Of a DNA stretch of 64,000 bases, positions 1 through 9,277 are shown in pieces. Where the stretch lies: assembly GCA_031296935.1 (NCBI GenBank), contig JAVDPD010000016.1, positions 1-64,000 of the forward strand, read 5' to 3'. The notes under the pieces are model-generated. The model was not told the origin of the DNA and searched no databases. It saw only the letters and a list, made by a program, of their open reading frames with translations. The translations under genes and the position numbers were made by a program. Numbering within the stretch: the stretch's first letter is position 1; every line of letters begins with the position of its first letter. Source of the DNA: Cerasicoccus maritimus. GTDB lineage: Bacteria; Verrucomicrobiota; Verrucomicrobiia; Opitutales; Cerasicoccaceae.

Positions 1-44
1 AACAACCAAACGAAAATAGCCTGACACTTTAATCGACCAGACAG

Positions 45-68
45 CACGATCTGTCAGATCAGATCGTG
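45..68. repeat. Hairpin-forming inverted repeat downstream of ribBA
   Basis: Nine-base arms CACGATCTG and CAGATCGTG flank a six-base loop. It lies about 140 bases past the stop of ribBA. There is no clear T-run on either strand, so a terminator is possible but unproven. The rest of bases 1-208 shows only weak complementarity (100-109 with 140-149, 9 of 10 pairs) and no gene. Confidence 0.4.
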
Positions 69-208
69 GCTACTACAATTAAAGGGAGGGGCTACACCAA
101 AGTTTGGGGGGTGGGCCATTTGGCTTAGTAGCCTCATGTCCCCAATCTTTGAAGAGGGGGCTTGAACGCTACGGTGGCCGGTGATTATTATCTGCGCCGT
201 TGTTGGTG

Positions 209-1315
209 CTAGATCGAAACAACGTCGACGATTTCCAGATCATAGCCATCCAGCGCGACGACACGGACGTTGCCGCTGGAGGTAAGCAGGCGAATCTTGC
301 GTAGGCCGAGCTCAGACAGGATTTGAGCCCCCATGCCGTAGTCGCGGAAGTCCATGCCGCGGCGTTGCACGGCCAGTTTGCCTGCTTCGGATTCCACCTT
401 CACGCCGCCACCGGGCTGCTCCAGGTAAACCACAGCGCCGTGGCCTTCCTTGGCAATGCGCTCGAGTGAGCAGTTGAGCGAGTTGAAGCCGCCCATGCCT
501 TTTCCGCGAAAGAGGTCGCCAAGCAGGTTTTCACTGTGCACACGGACGAGGGTTGGTTCTGCGTTGAGCACGCCTAGCGTCAGGGCAATGTGTTGGCGGT
601 CGTCGAGGAGGCTGCGGAACACATGCAGGTCAAATATGCCATACTCACTTTCAAATGTAGTCTGGGCAATGCACTCGACGAGTCGGTCGCGCTTGTGACG
701 GTAGTGAATGAGCTGGGCGATGGAAATCAGCTTTAGCCCGTGTTCCTCCTTGAACTTAATCAGGTCGGGCACGCGTGCCATCGAGCCGTCTTCGTTAAGG
801 ATTTCGCAGATCACGCCGCTGGGATGCAGGCCAGCGAGCTGGGCTAGGTCCACGGCGGCTTCGGTGTGGCCGGCGCGCTGGAGCACGCCACCTGGGCGCG
901 CCTGGAGCGGAAAAATATGCCCTGGCGCGACAAGCATCTCTGGCGTGGCTTTGGGATCGGCAAGGATCTTCACGGTCGCGCAGCGGTCATAGGCGCTGAT
1001 ACCGGTGGTGATGCCCTCAGCGGCGTCAACGCTGACGGTGAAATCCGTGCTGTGTGATTCCCGATTCTCCGAGACCATGCGCTGTATGCCGAGGCGACGC
1101 AGCTGCGGTGCGGTGGTTGGCGCGCAGATGAGGCCCCGGGCGTGGCGGATCATCATATTGATGTTTTCGGGTGTGGCTTTGGATGCAGCAATGACCAGAT
1201 CGCCCTCGTTCTCCCGAGACTCGTCATCGGTCACGATTACGGGCACGCCTTTGGCCACATCGACCAGCGCGCTTTCAATCGAATCAAAATGCTCATCCTG
1301 TGGGGAGTTTTCCAT
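209..1315 (-). CDS. ribBA: 3,4-dihydroxy-2-butanone-4-phosphate synthase fused to a degenerate GTP cyclohydrolase II domain (RibBA-like)
   Basis: The N-terminal half (about residues 10-205) is a DHBP synthase, which converts ribulose 5-phosphate to the four-carbon precursor of riboflavin. It carries DDESRENEGD and GHTEAAVDL, the metal/substrate motifs of RibB. The C-terminal half (about 210-368) is recognisable as a GTP cyclohydrolase II fold by RVHSE and by FRDYGMGAQIL followed by LRKIRLLTSS. However, the three zinc cysteines of RibA are not in place: HSEC reads HSEN, and the CDCG segment is replaced by FRGKGMGGFNSLN. The QEGRxIGL catalytic loop reads QPGGGVKV, and about a dozen residues around it are deleted. 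RibB activity is likely. Cyclohydrolase activity is not, so a separate RibA should exist elsewhere. Divergent from the phosphoesterase at 1424. Confidence 0.93.
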   Translation of the reverse strand: MENSPQDEHFDSIESALVDVAKGVPVIVTDDESRENEGDLVIAASKATPENINMMIRHARGLICAPTTAPQLRRLGIQRMVSENRESHSTDFTVSVDAAEGITTGISAYDRCATVKILADPKATPEMLVAPGHIFPLQARPGGVLQRAGHTEAAVDLAQLAGLHPSGVICEILNEDGSMARVPDLIKFKEEHGLKLISIAQLIHYRHKRDRLVECIAQTTFESEYGIFDLHVFRSLLDDRQHIALTLGVLNAEPTLVRVHSENLLGDLFRGKGMGGFNSLNCSLERIAKEGHGAVVYLEQPGGGVKVESEAGKLAVQRRGMDFRDYGMGAQILSELGLRKIRLLTSSGNVRVVALDGYDLEIVDVVSI

Positions 1316-1423
1316 AAGCCTACGTTGGCACGGTGCATGGCAGGTGTAAAGTCGCGTCCTGCGGTTTCCTTCTTTGTTTTACGGTTGCGCGCTTGGGCTC
1401 TGGAGGGATCATCCCACCTGTGC

Positions 1424-2374
1424 ATGAATTCGACGCATACAGATAGACCGCTCGCCGAGAGGATGGGCCAGGACGCTTATCATCGACGAATGGCGGTGGA
1501 AGAGGGGTTGTCTGGGCCACATGGGCGACAAGTCGCATTGGCGCGCCGGAGCCGAAAATTGCACCAATTGATTAATTTTTTGATTAGGGTCGCGGGTCTG
1601 CGCGCGCGTGGTCGCCACAACTTTCAAAACATCGAACTCGTCACTCGTGAGCTAAAAATCCCTCGCCTCCCAACTGAGTTTGATGGCTTTCGCCTGCTGC
1701 ACATGGCGGATTTACACCTCGATTTGTGTCCAGAGTTGCTGACTCCGGCGGTCCTGCGTACGCTGGAGCAGGCTGACTTTGATTTGTGTATTAATACGGG
1801 CGATTTTGTTTTGTGGCACAAAGGATGGCCATTGGCCCTGGCCGAGTTTACACGCATTGCCGAGGCGATTCATTCGCCGCATTTTGGCGTCCTTGGCAAT
1901 CACGATTCAGTGGCGCATGTGGCTGACCTCGAAGCAACGGGGCTGCATTTACTGATGAATGAAGCGACGCCGATTCGCCGTGGCGATGCCGAGATCTGGT
2001 TGGCCGGGGTCGATGACCCGCATTACTTCAAGAGTTGTGATTTAGAGCACGCCCTGGTGAAGGTGCCTGGTGGGGATGTCGCCAGTCGGGCAGTAACATT
2101 GCTGCTTGCGCATGCTCCAGTTTATGGAGATGAGGCCGCGGCCAGTGGGCGGGTAGATGCGATGTTTTGTGGGCATACGCATGGAGGCCAACTATGTTTG
2201 CCGGGTGGTGCGCCGATTGTTACGCATTCCGATGGTGCGCGCGACCGGGTGAAGGGCCCTTGGCGTGCTGGCGCTGTGCAGGGCTACACTTCGCGTGGCA
2301 TTGGCTGTAGCGGGGTTGCCGCGCGGTTCAATTGCCGCCCGGAAATTACCTGTCACATTTTACGAAAGGGCTAA
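1424..2374 (+). CDS. Metallophosphoesterase (calcineurin-like, YkuE/YaeI type)
   Basis: A binuclear-metal phosphoesterase with all the family motifs in order: HMADLHLD (D-x-H), NTGDF, GNHDS, LAHAP and CGHTHGGQ. A hydrophobic or basic stretch near the N-terminus (LINFLIRVAGLRARGR) suggests loose membrane association, as in YkuE-type enzymes that act on phospholipid-linked or cell-envelope substrates. The actual substrate cannot be read from sequence. The start is uncertain: ATG at 1424, 1463 and 1490 are all in frame. 1463 has GAGAGG almost touching it, and 1424 has GGAGGG but 16 bases away. Confidence 0.85.
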   Translation: MNSTHTDRPLAERMGQDAYHRRMAVEEGLSGPHGRQVALARRSRKLHQLINFLIRVAGLRARGRHNFQNIELVTRELKIPRLPTEFDGFRLLHMADLHLDLCPELLTPAVLRTLEQADFDLCINTGDFVLWHKGWPLALAEFTRIAEAIHSPHFGVLGNHDSVAHVADLEATGLHLLMNEATPIRRGDAEIWLAGVDDPHYFKSCDLEHALVKVPGGDVASRAVTLLLAHAPVYGDEAAASGRVDAMFCGHTHGGQLCLPGGAPIVTHSDGARDRVKGPWRAGAVQGYTSRGIGCSGVAARFNCRPEITCHILRKG

Positions 2375-2793
2375 GTGGCCGGTCAAATCAACTCATTGCC
2401 TCGTCGCCATCTACACTGGTTGGAATCTTCATGTTATCTCTCTAGCCTGCGTCGTACCGAGTCTCAACCGCATTGCGACCCAAAGACAACCCAGCATATG
2501 GAGGATCTTCATGTTTGAAATTTGGCGATAACCTTGACGCTATCGAAGGAGATTTGATTCCTGCCGATCCGATGTTCGCACTGTGCTTGTAGCACAGTTA
2601 CATTGGACCAGACAATCTGGCCGGTTCCGAGGAAACCAATGCGGACTTTCATCAGTTGCCAGATAGTTTTTCAAAAAATAATGGAAAACGTTCTGAACGA
2701 GGTGATATTTATCTTTAACGATTGTTGCTTGTTAAAAATATAAATTAACACTGCGGGGCCTCGCGGGTTCTAAACATAGAAAGACCTGCGAAT
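2375..2793. other. Gene-free leader region upstream of the prepilin gene
   Basis: About 420 bases, AT-rich in the last 100 (around 2700-2760). The likely promoter and leader of the downstream prepilin gene lie here, but no convincing -35/-10 pair could be fixed. A 47-codon open frame on the minus strand (2652 to 2509) ends FDSVKVIAKFQT and faintly resembles the tail of a secreted jelly-roll protein. It is too short to call. Confidence 0.4.
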
Positions 2794-3489
2794 ATGAAAA
2801 AAAAGACTCTTGGTTTCACGCTCGTGGAACTCTTAACAGTGGTCGCCATTATTGGAATTCTGTCGGCCATTTTAATCCCGGTTGTTGGCGGTGCCATGAA
2901 GAAGGCTCGTCAGATGGCCGCTATGACCAACGCCACCAGCATTGCCGATGCGCATCAGACTTACCTCATTGATTTAGGGCGCACCATGAAGCCTTCGGAA
3001 GTGACGTCCGTCGGAGATTTTGCCGCGAAGCTCGCTGAGCGCGGCTATCTCGAAACCGCCGAGCCATTTTTCATCCCGGATGACCCGTTGGCTCCCGATC
3101 CGATCCCGCGATCCCTCGCAGCCAAGAGCGGTGATAAGTGGGAGCCAACGGCACAGTTTACCGGTGTGGATGCCTACAGTGTTGATGTGGCCGTGGGGGT
3201 TGTCGGGCATCGCAGCGTGAGCACGACGCCGCTGGTTTGGTCGCGTGGACTCACGACCAGTGGAGTGTGGTCCGAAGACGGCGTGTGGGGCAGTGATGAA
3301 GGTTTCATTATCTATGGGGACGGCCACTGTGAAATGGTGGATGACTTGGGCTCCGGCGACGAGGCGCTGTTGCTTCACTACGTTAACCGCACGCCGACGA
3401 GTAATATTTTGGAAGCTTTACCAAGCCGGGCAGTTGTGCGCGGAAAGGGCGCCGGCTCGCTCGATGGGCAATCAGGTTCAGGTCAATGA
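2794..3489 (+). CDS. Type II secretion/prepilin-like protein with N-terminal methylation motif
   Basis: 231 residues beginning MKKKTLGFTLVELLTVVAII, a class III prepilin signal: cleavage before F, Glu at +5, then a hydrophobic helix ending IPVVGGAMKKAR. The rest is a soluble domain ending with a FIIYGDGHCEMV segment that resembles the FADGH motif near the C-terminus of verrucomicrobial and planctomycetal prepilin-like proteins. It is probably processed by a prepilin peptidase and assembled into, or displayed by, a pseudopilus. Monocistronic by position: leader upstream, strong terminator downstream. Confidence 0.85.
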   Translation: MKKKTLGFTLVELLTVVAIIGILSAILIPVVGGAMKKARQMAAMTNATSIADAHQTYLIDLGRTMKPSEVTSVGDFAAKLAERGYLETAEPFFIPDDPLAPDPIPRSLAAKSGDKWEPTAQFTGVDAYSVDVAVGVVGHRSVSTTPLVWSRGLTTSGVWSEDGVWGSDEGFIIYGDGHCEMVDDLGSGDEALLLHYVNRTPTSNILEALPSRAVVRGKGAGSLDGQSGSGQ

Positions 3490-3527
3490 TGATCGCATAG
3501 CAGAAGTAATAGTAGTGCATAGTGGGA

Positions 3528-3556
3528 GCGGCGCCCTCGGAGGAGGGCGCCGCTTT
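3528..3556 (+). terminator. Rho-independent terminator after the prepilin gene
   Basis: Perfect 11-base-pair stem (GCGGCGCCCTC / GAGGGCGCCGC) with loop GGAG, followed by TTT, 39 bases after the stop at 3489. Confidence 0.85.
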
Positions 3557-3612
3557 GCGCTGTTTGCATTGACGAATGGTTTCGCCAGGTGTTTACTCTG
3601 CTTTACCAAGTA

Positions 3613-3629
3613 ACTTTGCGTTGCAAAGT
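3613..3629. repeat. 17-bp palindrome copy 1 (ACTTTGC-GTT-GCAAAGT)
   Basis: Perfect 7-base arms around GTT, intergenic, 24 bases before the VOC gene. First of eight related copies in the window. Confidence 0.8.
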
Positions 3630-3652
3630 AAATTTTAAAACACCCGCCCATC

Positions 3653-4093
3653 ATGACTACCCAGACTTCTCCGCTCGGCGTTCAACGCATTGCCCACGCC
3701 TGCATTCACGTGGCAGACATCCACCGAGCGTTGGCTTTTTATTGCGACACGCTCGGCTTCGCCAAGCAGTTCGATTTCATTAACAAGGAAGGCAACTTGT
3801 TTGGCGCGTATGTGAAGCTGGCGCCCGACACGTTTCTGGAGATGTTTCAAAATGCGGACTCGCCTAAAGGCCAGTGCCCGGTGAATCACTTTTGCCTCGA
3901 AGTGGCGGACATCGATGCGGCGGTGGCGTTTCTCAAGGAGAAGGGAATCGAGCTACAGGTGGATAAAAAGATGGGTGCCGACCACTCCTGGCAGGCCTGG
4001 TTTACGGACCCCGATGGCGTGCGCATCGAGTTGCACCACTACACCGCAGAGAGCTGCCAGCTGACAGGTGAGCCTTGCAAGGTCAGTTGGTGA
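3653..4093 (+). CDS. VOC-family protein (glyoxalase/bleomycin-resistance fold)
   Basis: 146 residues, one pair of beta-alpha-beta-beta-beta modules as in glyoxalase I. Likely metal ligands are the His of IAHACIHV, the Glu of FLEMF, the His of NHFCLEV and the Glu of RIELHHY, so it should bind one divalent metal. The DPDGVRIELHHY ending is typical of lactoylglutathione lyase-like dioxygenases and isomerases. The substrate is unknown. It sits 41 bases before pyrF on the same strand and could be co-transcribed. Confidence 0.85.
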   Translation: MTTQTSPLGVQRIAHACIHVADIHRALAFYCDTLGFAKQFDFINKEGNLFGAYVKLAPDTFLEMFQNADSPKGQCPVNHFCLEVADIDAAVAFLKEKGIELQVDKKMGADHSWQAWFTDPDGVRIELHHYTAESCQLTGEPCKVSW

Positions 4094-4134
4094 TAGGCTT
4101 GCCAGAGGCCGGGAGACGCCTCAACTTTGCCCGC

Positions 4135-4833
4135 ATGCCGAAACCGACTGAACTCATTCTCGCCCTCGACGTGCCCGACAAAGCCGCCGCGATCGATATG
4201 CTCGACCGCATCGGACCCGACCTCAAGTGGGTCAAGATCGGGCTGCAGCTCTTCGTGAAAGAAGGGCCGGCGCTGCTGGACGCCGTTGCCGCGCGCGGGC
4301 AGAGCATTTTCCTCGACCTCAAGCTCCATGATATTCCTAACACCGTTGCTTCGGCGATCAAGAGTCTCAAGGGCAAGCCCGTTGGCCTGCTCACGATTCA
4401 TGGTGCTGGCAGCAGTGAGATGATTCGCTATGCCGCGGACGCCGCCGCCGAAGCTTTGCCCGACGCCACGGTGCTCGCAGTGACGGTTTTGACGTCGATG
4501 AACAAAGAGCTCTTGGCCGATATCGGCATCGACGCCGAGCCGCATGAGCAAGTCCTCCGCCTCGGCAAGCTGGCGCTGGCCAACCGCGCTGGTGGCCTTG
4601 TCTGCTCGCCGCAGGAGCTCGCGATGCTGCGCAAGGAACTGGGCCCGGACGCCGTGCTCGTGACGCCTGGCATCCGCCCGGCTGGCGCCGATCTTAACGA
4701 CCAGCAGCGCGTGATGACGCCTGCCCAAGCCGCCGAGCTGGGCAGCAGCTACATTGTGGTCGGCCGCCCGATTCTCAAGGCCGAAGACCCCGCTGCCGCT
4801 GTCCGTGCGATTCAGGCCGAGCTTGGCGCGTAG
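4135..4833 (+). CDS. pyrF: Orotidine 5'-phosphate decarboxylase
   Basis: Last step of UMP synthesis: decarboxylation of OMP to UMP in the cytosol. A TIM barrel of about 232 residues, normal length. The catalytic D-x-K-x-x-D tetrad is FLDLKLHDIP, the first strand is LILALDVPD with WVKIGLQLF following, and the phosphate loop is VTPGIRP and SYIVVGRPI. The in-frame upstream extension to 4075 is rejected because family members start just before the first strand, which gives ATG 4135. Confidence 0.97.
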   Translation: MPKPTELILALDVPDKAAAIDMLDRIGPDLKWVKIGLQLFVKEGPALLDAVAARGQSIFLDLKLHDIPNTVASAIKSLKGKPVGLLTIHGAGSSEMIRYAADAAAEALPDATVLAVTVLTSMNKELLADIGIDAEPHEQVLRLGKLALANRAGGLVCSPQELAMLRKELGPDAVLVTPGIRPAGADLNDQQRVMTPAQAAELGSSYIVVGRPILKAEDPAAAVRAIQAELGA

Positions 4834-4892
4834 GCTTGTGCGCTTCGCTTTGGCGTTGAAAACGCGGCGTTAACCCCGCAGTCTATCGACCA

Positions 4893-6095
4893 ATGGCCTC
4901 GCGCAGTAAATCCTCGCCCCTGGAGCGCATCCTGGGGCGTCTCGACGACCTCGACACGACGAACCTCACGATTCTCGTGCAGCGTTTGGCGCGCGAGCGC
5001 GAGCTGCTGGAGGCGGTGTTTAACACCATTCGCGAGGGCGTGCTGGTCATTGGCAAAAGCGGACTCGTGGAATACGCCAACGCTGCGGCGCTGACCATTC
5101 TGGGGCTCAAGGATGAAGACGTCGGCACCTTGCCTGTCTGGAAGGCCGTGCCCGACCTCGCGCGCACGATGAATCTTTCGTCGACGGGGCTCGATGGCTC
5201 GGGCCGCCGCGTCCGCCCGGCAGCGATTGCCCGCGAGCTGGAGATCACGTATCCCGAGCACCGCTTTGTGCGGATTTACCTGACGCCGTTTGAGGCGGCC
5301 GAGGGCGAGAAGGATGCGCCGCTGTTTACAATGATCCTCACGGACATCACCGAGGACAAGCTCTCGACCGAGCAGCTAATTCAGGACGAGAAAATATCCA
5401 GCATCTTCGACCTCGCGGCGGGTGTGGCGCACGAGCTGGGCAACCCGCTGAATTCAATCAACATTCACCTGCAACTGCTCGAACGTCAGGTGAAGAAACT
5501 ACAGGACGAAGCGGCTGCCAAGAAAATGCAAAAGGCCGTCGATGTGTGCACCAACGAAGTGCAGCGGTTAGACGGCATTATCTCGAATTTTTTGCAGGCC
5601 ATCCGTCCGCAGCCGCTCGATTTGCAGGAGGTCCTGCTGTTGGACGTGCTTGATGAAGTGCTGAACTTTTTGGGGGCCGAGCTCACGAACCTTGGCGTGA
5701 ATATCGACGTGACGGTAGACGGCGAGCCACCGGTCGTGCTCGGTGACCGAAACCAGATCAAGCAGGTGTTTTTTAATGTCGTCAAAAACGCGATGGAGGC
5801 CATGGACGCTGGTGGCGAGCTGCGCATCGATTCGCGTGAGGACGACGAGTATGTGTTCCTTTCGTTTGCCGACACCGGAGTGGGCATTGCGCAGGAAGAC
5901 CTCTCGAAAATTTTCCAGCCTTACCACACGACGAAGACGACGGGCAACGGGCTGGGCATGATGATTTGCCGCCGGATCATGCGCGATCACGGCGGGCAAA
6001 TCGGCCTCGACAGCCGCCCCAACGCCGGGACGGTTGTCACGCTGCAGTTCCCGCAAAAACACCGTCGCATGCGCCTGCTGGAGTCGGGAGACTAG
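4893..6095 (+). CDS. Cytosolic PAS-domain sensor histidine kinase (NtrB-like)
   Basis: 400 residues with no membrane segment. A PAS domain (about 38-160) starts LLEAVFNTIREGVLVIG and ends FTMILTDITEDK. The dimerisation/phosphoacceptor H-box is GVAHELGNPLNSI. The ATPase domain has N-box NVVKNAMEAM, G1 FADTGVGI and G2 GNGLGMMIC with HGGQI. This is the architecture of nitrogen-regulator-type kinases. No response regulator or sigma54 activator lies next to it, so it is an orphan here and its signal is unknown. Transcription should end in the paired inverted repeats that follow. Confidence 0.93.
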   Translation: MASRSKSSPLERILGRLDDLDTTNLTILVQRLARERELLEAVFNTIREGVLVIGKSGLVEYANAAALTILGLKDEDVGTLPVWKAVPDLARTMNLSSTGLDGSGRRVRPAAIARELEITYPEHRFVRIYLTPFEAAEGEKDAPLFTMILTDITEDKLSTEQLIQDEKISSIFDLAAGVAHELGNPLNSINIHLQLLERQVKKLQDEAAAKKMQKAVDVCTNEVQRLDGIISNFLQAIRPQPLDLQEVLLLDVLDEVLNFLGAELTNLGVNIDVTVDGEPPVVLGDRNQIKQVFFNVVKNAMEAMDAGGELRIDSREDDEYVFLSFADTGVGIAQEDLSKIFQPYHTTKTTGNGLGMMICRRIMRDHGGQIGLDSRPNAGTVVTLQFPQKHRRMRLLESGD

Positions 6096-6150
6096 GGACT
6101 GTTTTCAAATTAAAGTTGTTGATGGCGGCATGGATTTGAAAACACTCCCT
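6094..6150. terminator. Long inverted repeat between convergent genes, probable terminator
   Basis: 17-base arms (AGGGACTGTTTTCAAAT at 6094-6110, and its complement with one mismatch at 6134-6150) around a 23-base loop. It overlaps the kinase stop codon region and faces the exporter gene from the other strand. Confidence 0.6.
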
Positions 6151-6159
6151 AAAGCAATT

Positions 6160-6200
6160 TTCATCTAATTTGGCCGAATCAGGTGGGGAAATTAGATGAA
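6160..6200. terminator. Second inverted repeat, probable bidirectional terminator
   Basis: Perfect 12-base arms TTCATCTAATTT (6160-6171) and AAATTAGATGAA (6189-6200), loop of 17. It lies just outside the end of the minus-strand exporter gene. Confidence 0.6.
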
Positions 6201-6222
6201 GAGTTCTCTAGTTAAAGTGAGA

Positions 6223-9198
6223 TCATGACTCGCTGCCCGAGCGTTGGCCTCGGCTACGGCTCTTAAACGGGGTGCGCGTGGGGAACGGCGCCGGGGACTC
6301 AATGCGCTCATTCGATGACTGGAGTCGTTGACAAAGTATGCGGGAAAGGTTCAGGAACAGGCGCGAAGATAAAAACGGATTGTAGCGCTGCAGGTTCTCC
6401 AGCTCCGACCAGTTGAGCCGGAGTAGACGGGCATCAGTCGAGGCAATCACGGACGCAGTGCGTTTGATATCGCAGATCAGCGAGACTTCTCCGAACACGT
6501 CACCCAGCGTGAGTTTCGTCAGCACAATTTTATTACCATCGATCTTTTTGCTGACCTCCAGTTCGCCATCAATCACGACATACATAGAGTTGCCTACTTC
6601 GCCTTCGCGTACGACGAATTCACCGATTTCGCGTTCTTCGAGATTGGCTAGCAGAATGAGCTTTTTGGCCTGCCATTTAGTGAGGCCATCGAACATCGTG
6701 GAGCGCTCCAGCAGGGCTTTGCGAAGGTTGAAACCGAGGACGTCCCAGAGGGTGATGAGGCGCGTGGTGGAGAGTAGCACTGGCGTTAGGATGACGTCGG
6801 CGATGAGGGCAAGAACCATCACTAATGCGCTAAGGAGGCCAAACTGCATCACCGGCACAAAGCTGGAAAAACCAAGAATAATGAAGCCGCCAGCTAGGCC
6901 TAGTGAGGTGGTAATGACCGGTGTGAGTTCGGCTTTGACTGAGGACAGAATCGCCCGGTGCTCATCTTTTAGCCGCTTCAATTCTTTGTTGTAGCGAACC
7001 ATCATGTGCAAGGTGTCGTCCACGGCGATACCAATCGTGATTGCCGCCACCATGCAGGTGCCTACGTTGAGCGTGACGCCGAAGGCCGCCATGACGCCAA
7101 ACACCACGACCACCGGAAATAGATTCGAGAGCACGGCCAGGGTTGCAGCGCGGCTGGACACGAAGAGCAGCCCGACGATGGCGAAGAGCAGCGCTGTCAT
7201 GCTGGACAGGGAAATGACCTGGCCGCTGATAATCTTGTCCACCGCGGAGGCGACCATGACGGACTTGCCGGTGATGCTGTAGCGGTGGCGTCCGTATTCG
7301 CCGGAGTTCACGGCTTGTCGAATTTCTTCGACGAGCGCATTGAGTTCGCTGCTGTCGCTGAGATTGCTGCGGATCACGATGTTGGCCGTGCCAAATTTAT
7401 TCGCGACGTAGGGCTGGAGATCCGAGCTGTGGAAAAAGACGAGGTATTGCGCGATGAGGTTGTCGTTGTCCGGAATGCGACGGTTGTTGAGTTCACCGCC
7501 GGTCATGGCCTGGTTAACGAGTGAGATGTAGTCGGCGACGGAGGTCGCGGTGTCGATGCGCTCATCTGCGCTGAGCTTCTCCGTGAAGGCGCGGAGCTTT
7601 TGGAGGCTGTCATGCTTCTTGAATTCGCCTTCAGAGCCGTAGAACGTGATGTAAATGACCTTGCTGCCGCTGAGTTGCTCGGCCACGAGATCAAGCTCCT
7701 GCACGATGTCGGAGTCGGGCTTGAGGAAGCTGATCAAGTCGTTACTCACGCGGATTTGCGGGATCAGCGCCAGGCAGGGCAGGGCAATCAAGACGAAGCC
7801 AATGATGACGTTGCGCGGATGCTTAATGAGCTTTTCGCGCAGGAGATTGATAAACTTTTCACTGGGGCTGTTCGCGGGCGATTCGCCATTGCCGTGGGGG
7901 TGTTTCATTGGCTTGATGAAACGACCGAAAATCCGCAACCAGGCCGGTAGAAAAGTCAGCGAAACGAGGAAACGCGAAAGAATCGCGATGGCGGCGACCA
8001 GGCCAAATTCCTGCATGATGGCCAGCGAGCTGATGCCCGTAACGGCAAAGCCCAGCGACGTCGTAAGCCCGGTCAGGAAAAGGGTGAGTCCAATGTGCTG
8101 AGCGATGAAGACGACGAGATCAGGGCCGGTTTTACCCTGCGCCTTGGCCTCGCGAAATTCATTGAGAATGTGGACATCTTCCGTCGCGCCGATAATCAGG
8201 ATGAGCGCCGGCACGATGTAAGTCAGCATGCTCAGCGGAATTCCTAAATGGACCATTGCCGCGCCGGTGAATGCCGTGCTGATAATGAAGTTGAGCACTG
8301 GGATGATTGCAGCTTGGAAGCTGCGCATCATTGCGCCCAGAAGGATGACTAAGATCAGGCACGCCAGCGGCAGCATGACTTTCATGTCGTCAAAAATATA
8401 CTGAGCCATCAGCACGTGGAGCGCGGGGCTGCCCACTTGGAAGACGCGGTCGAACTTCGTGGAGTAGTCCACCGGTTCGATGATCTTGGCTTTCTTGGCG
8501 GCGATGATGCGCTCGCGGAGTGCGGGGGTGAGTTTTTCGGCACCGGGTGGTAATTCGATGTCCGGCGCTTGATTCCGGCCGAGGAGGATGTTCTGAATAC
8601 CCTCGTAAACGAGTTTGTCGTATTCGTTTTTCTCCAGGGGCTCGGCTGCGGCCCCGCCTTGTTCCTTGGCTGCTTCTTCGCGCTCGATCTGGATGTCACG
8701 CGGGGATTTCAGGTAAAGCGTGATCACGGTGGCTTTGCCATCTTCGGAGATGATGGCGCGGCGCATCAGTGGGTTGTCGATGGCCTGTTGCTTTTTCTGG
8801 GCTAGCTTTTCGTCTGTCTTGGGAATCTTGCGCAGTAGGGGAGAGGTGTCGACCCAGCCATTGACCGCGCGAATGTCGTTGACCGTAAATAGAGACTCCA
8901 CGCGCTGAACCTGCGGCAGGGCTTTGAGCTGCTTGCTGAGGTTTTTGAGCTGCTCGAGCTTTTCCTGTGTGAAAAGTTTTTCATCTTCCACGTAGATCAA
9001 CGCTAATTGATCGGAGCCAAACTCATCGGTGACCCGCTGATATTCCAGGCGCAGTGGACTATCTGCGGGGATCAGCGACTCGGTTGAGACGTTGACGGTG
9101 AGGTTCTGTGCATGCCACAGAGAATACCCCGTCAATGCGAGGATCAGCAAGATCACCGCAAACGCGTAGTCGTAGCAGAATTTAAACAGGCGTTGCAC
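6223..9198 (-). CDS. MMPL/RND-family exporter with C-terminal cyclic-nucleotide-binding domain
   Basis: 991 residues. Two repeats of the hydrophobe exporter (HAE3-like) type: a first membrane helix near residue 15, a large periplasmic loop, then about five helices (270-430), a second loop, and helices again (about 660-810). After the last helix comes a CAP/PKA-type nucleotide-binding domain (about 840-955) with VVREGEVGNSMYVVIDGELEV and the phosphate-binding cassette FGEVSLICDIKRTASV, in which the Glu and Arg that contact cyclic nucleotide are kept. This suggests transport gated by a cyclic nucleotide. Export substrates of relatives are lipids or hopanoids. Transcribed after the LolA-like gene, 79 bases away. 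Confidence 0.92.
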   Translation of the reverse strand: MQRLFKFCYDYAFAVILLILALTGYSLWHAQNLTVNVSTESLIPADSPLRLEYQRVTDEFGSDQLALIYVEDEKLFTQEKLEQLKNLSKQLKALPQVQRVESLFTVNDIRAVNGWVDTSPLLRKIPKTDEKLAQKKQQAIDNPLMRRAIISEDGKATVITLYLKSPRDIQIEREEAAKEQGGAAAEPLEKNEYDKLVYEGIQNILLGRNQAPDIELPPGAEKLTPALRERIIAAKKAKIIEPVDYSTKFDRVFQVGSPALHVLMAQYIFDDMKVMLPLACLILVILLGAMMRSFQAAIIPVLNFIISTAFTGAAMVHLGIPLSMLTYIVPALILIIGATEDVHILNEFREAKAQGKTGPDLVVFIAQHIGLTLFLTGLTTSLGFAVTGISSLAIMQEFGLVAAIAILSRFLVSLTFLPAWLRIFGRFIKPMKHPHGNGESPANSPSEKFINLLREKLIKHPRNVIIGFVLIALPCLALIPQIRVSNDLISFLKPDSDIVQELDLVAEQLSGSKVIYITFYGSEGEFKKHDSLQKLRAFTEKLSADERIDTATSVADYISLVNQAMTGGELNNRRIPDNDNLIAQYLVFFHSSDLQPYVANKFGTANIVIRSNLSDSSELNALVEEIRQAVNSGEYGRHRYSITGKSVMVASAVDKIISGQVISLSSMTALLFAIVGLLFVSSRAATLAVLSNLFPVVVVFGVMAAFGVTLNVGTCMVAAITIGIAVDDTLHMMVRYNKELKRLKDEHRAILSSVKAELTPVITTSLGLAGGFIILGFSSFVPVMQFGLLSALVMVLALIADVILTPVLLSTTRLITLWDVLGFNLRKALLERSTMFDGLTKWQAKKLILLANLEEREIGEFVVREGEVGNSMYVVIDGELEVSKKIDGNKIVLTKLTLGDVFGEVSLICDIKRTASVIASTDARLLRLNWSELENLQRYNPFLSSRLFLNLSRILCQRLQSSNERIESPAPFPTRTPFKSRSRGQRSGSES

Positions 9199-9277
9199 TT
9201 GGGAGAAGCATTACTTCTCGGCGGATAAGTTCAATACCAATGCCGCTAAGCCTTCACAAAAGGCGTTCATGATGAAA

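Noticed and set aside
2509..2652. 47-codon minus-strand frame that resembles the tail of a secreted beta-sandwich protein
   Set aside because: No ribosome-binding site or upstream continuation; resemblance is too vague to call a gene remnant.
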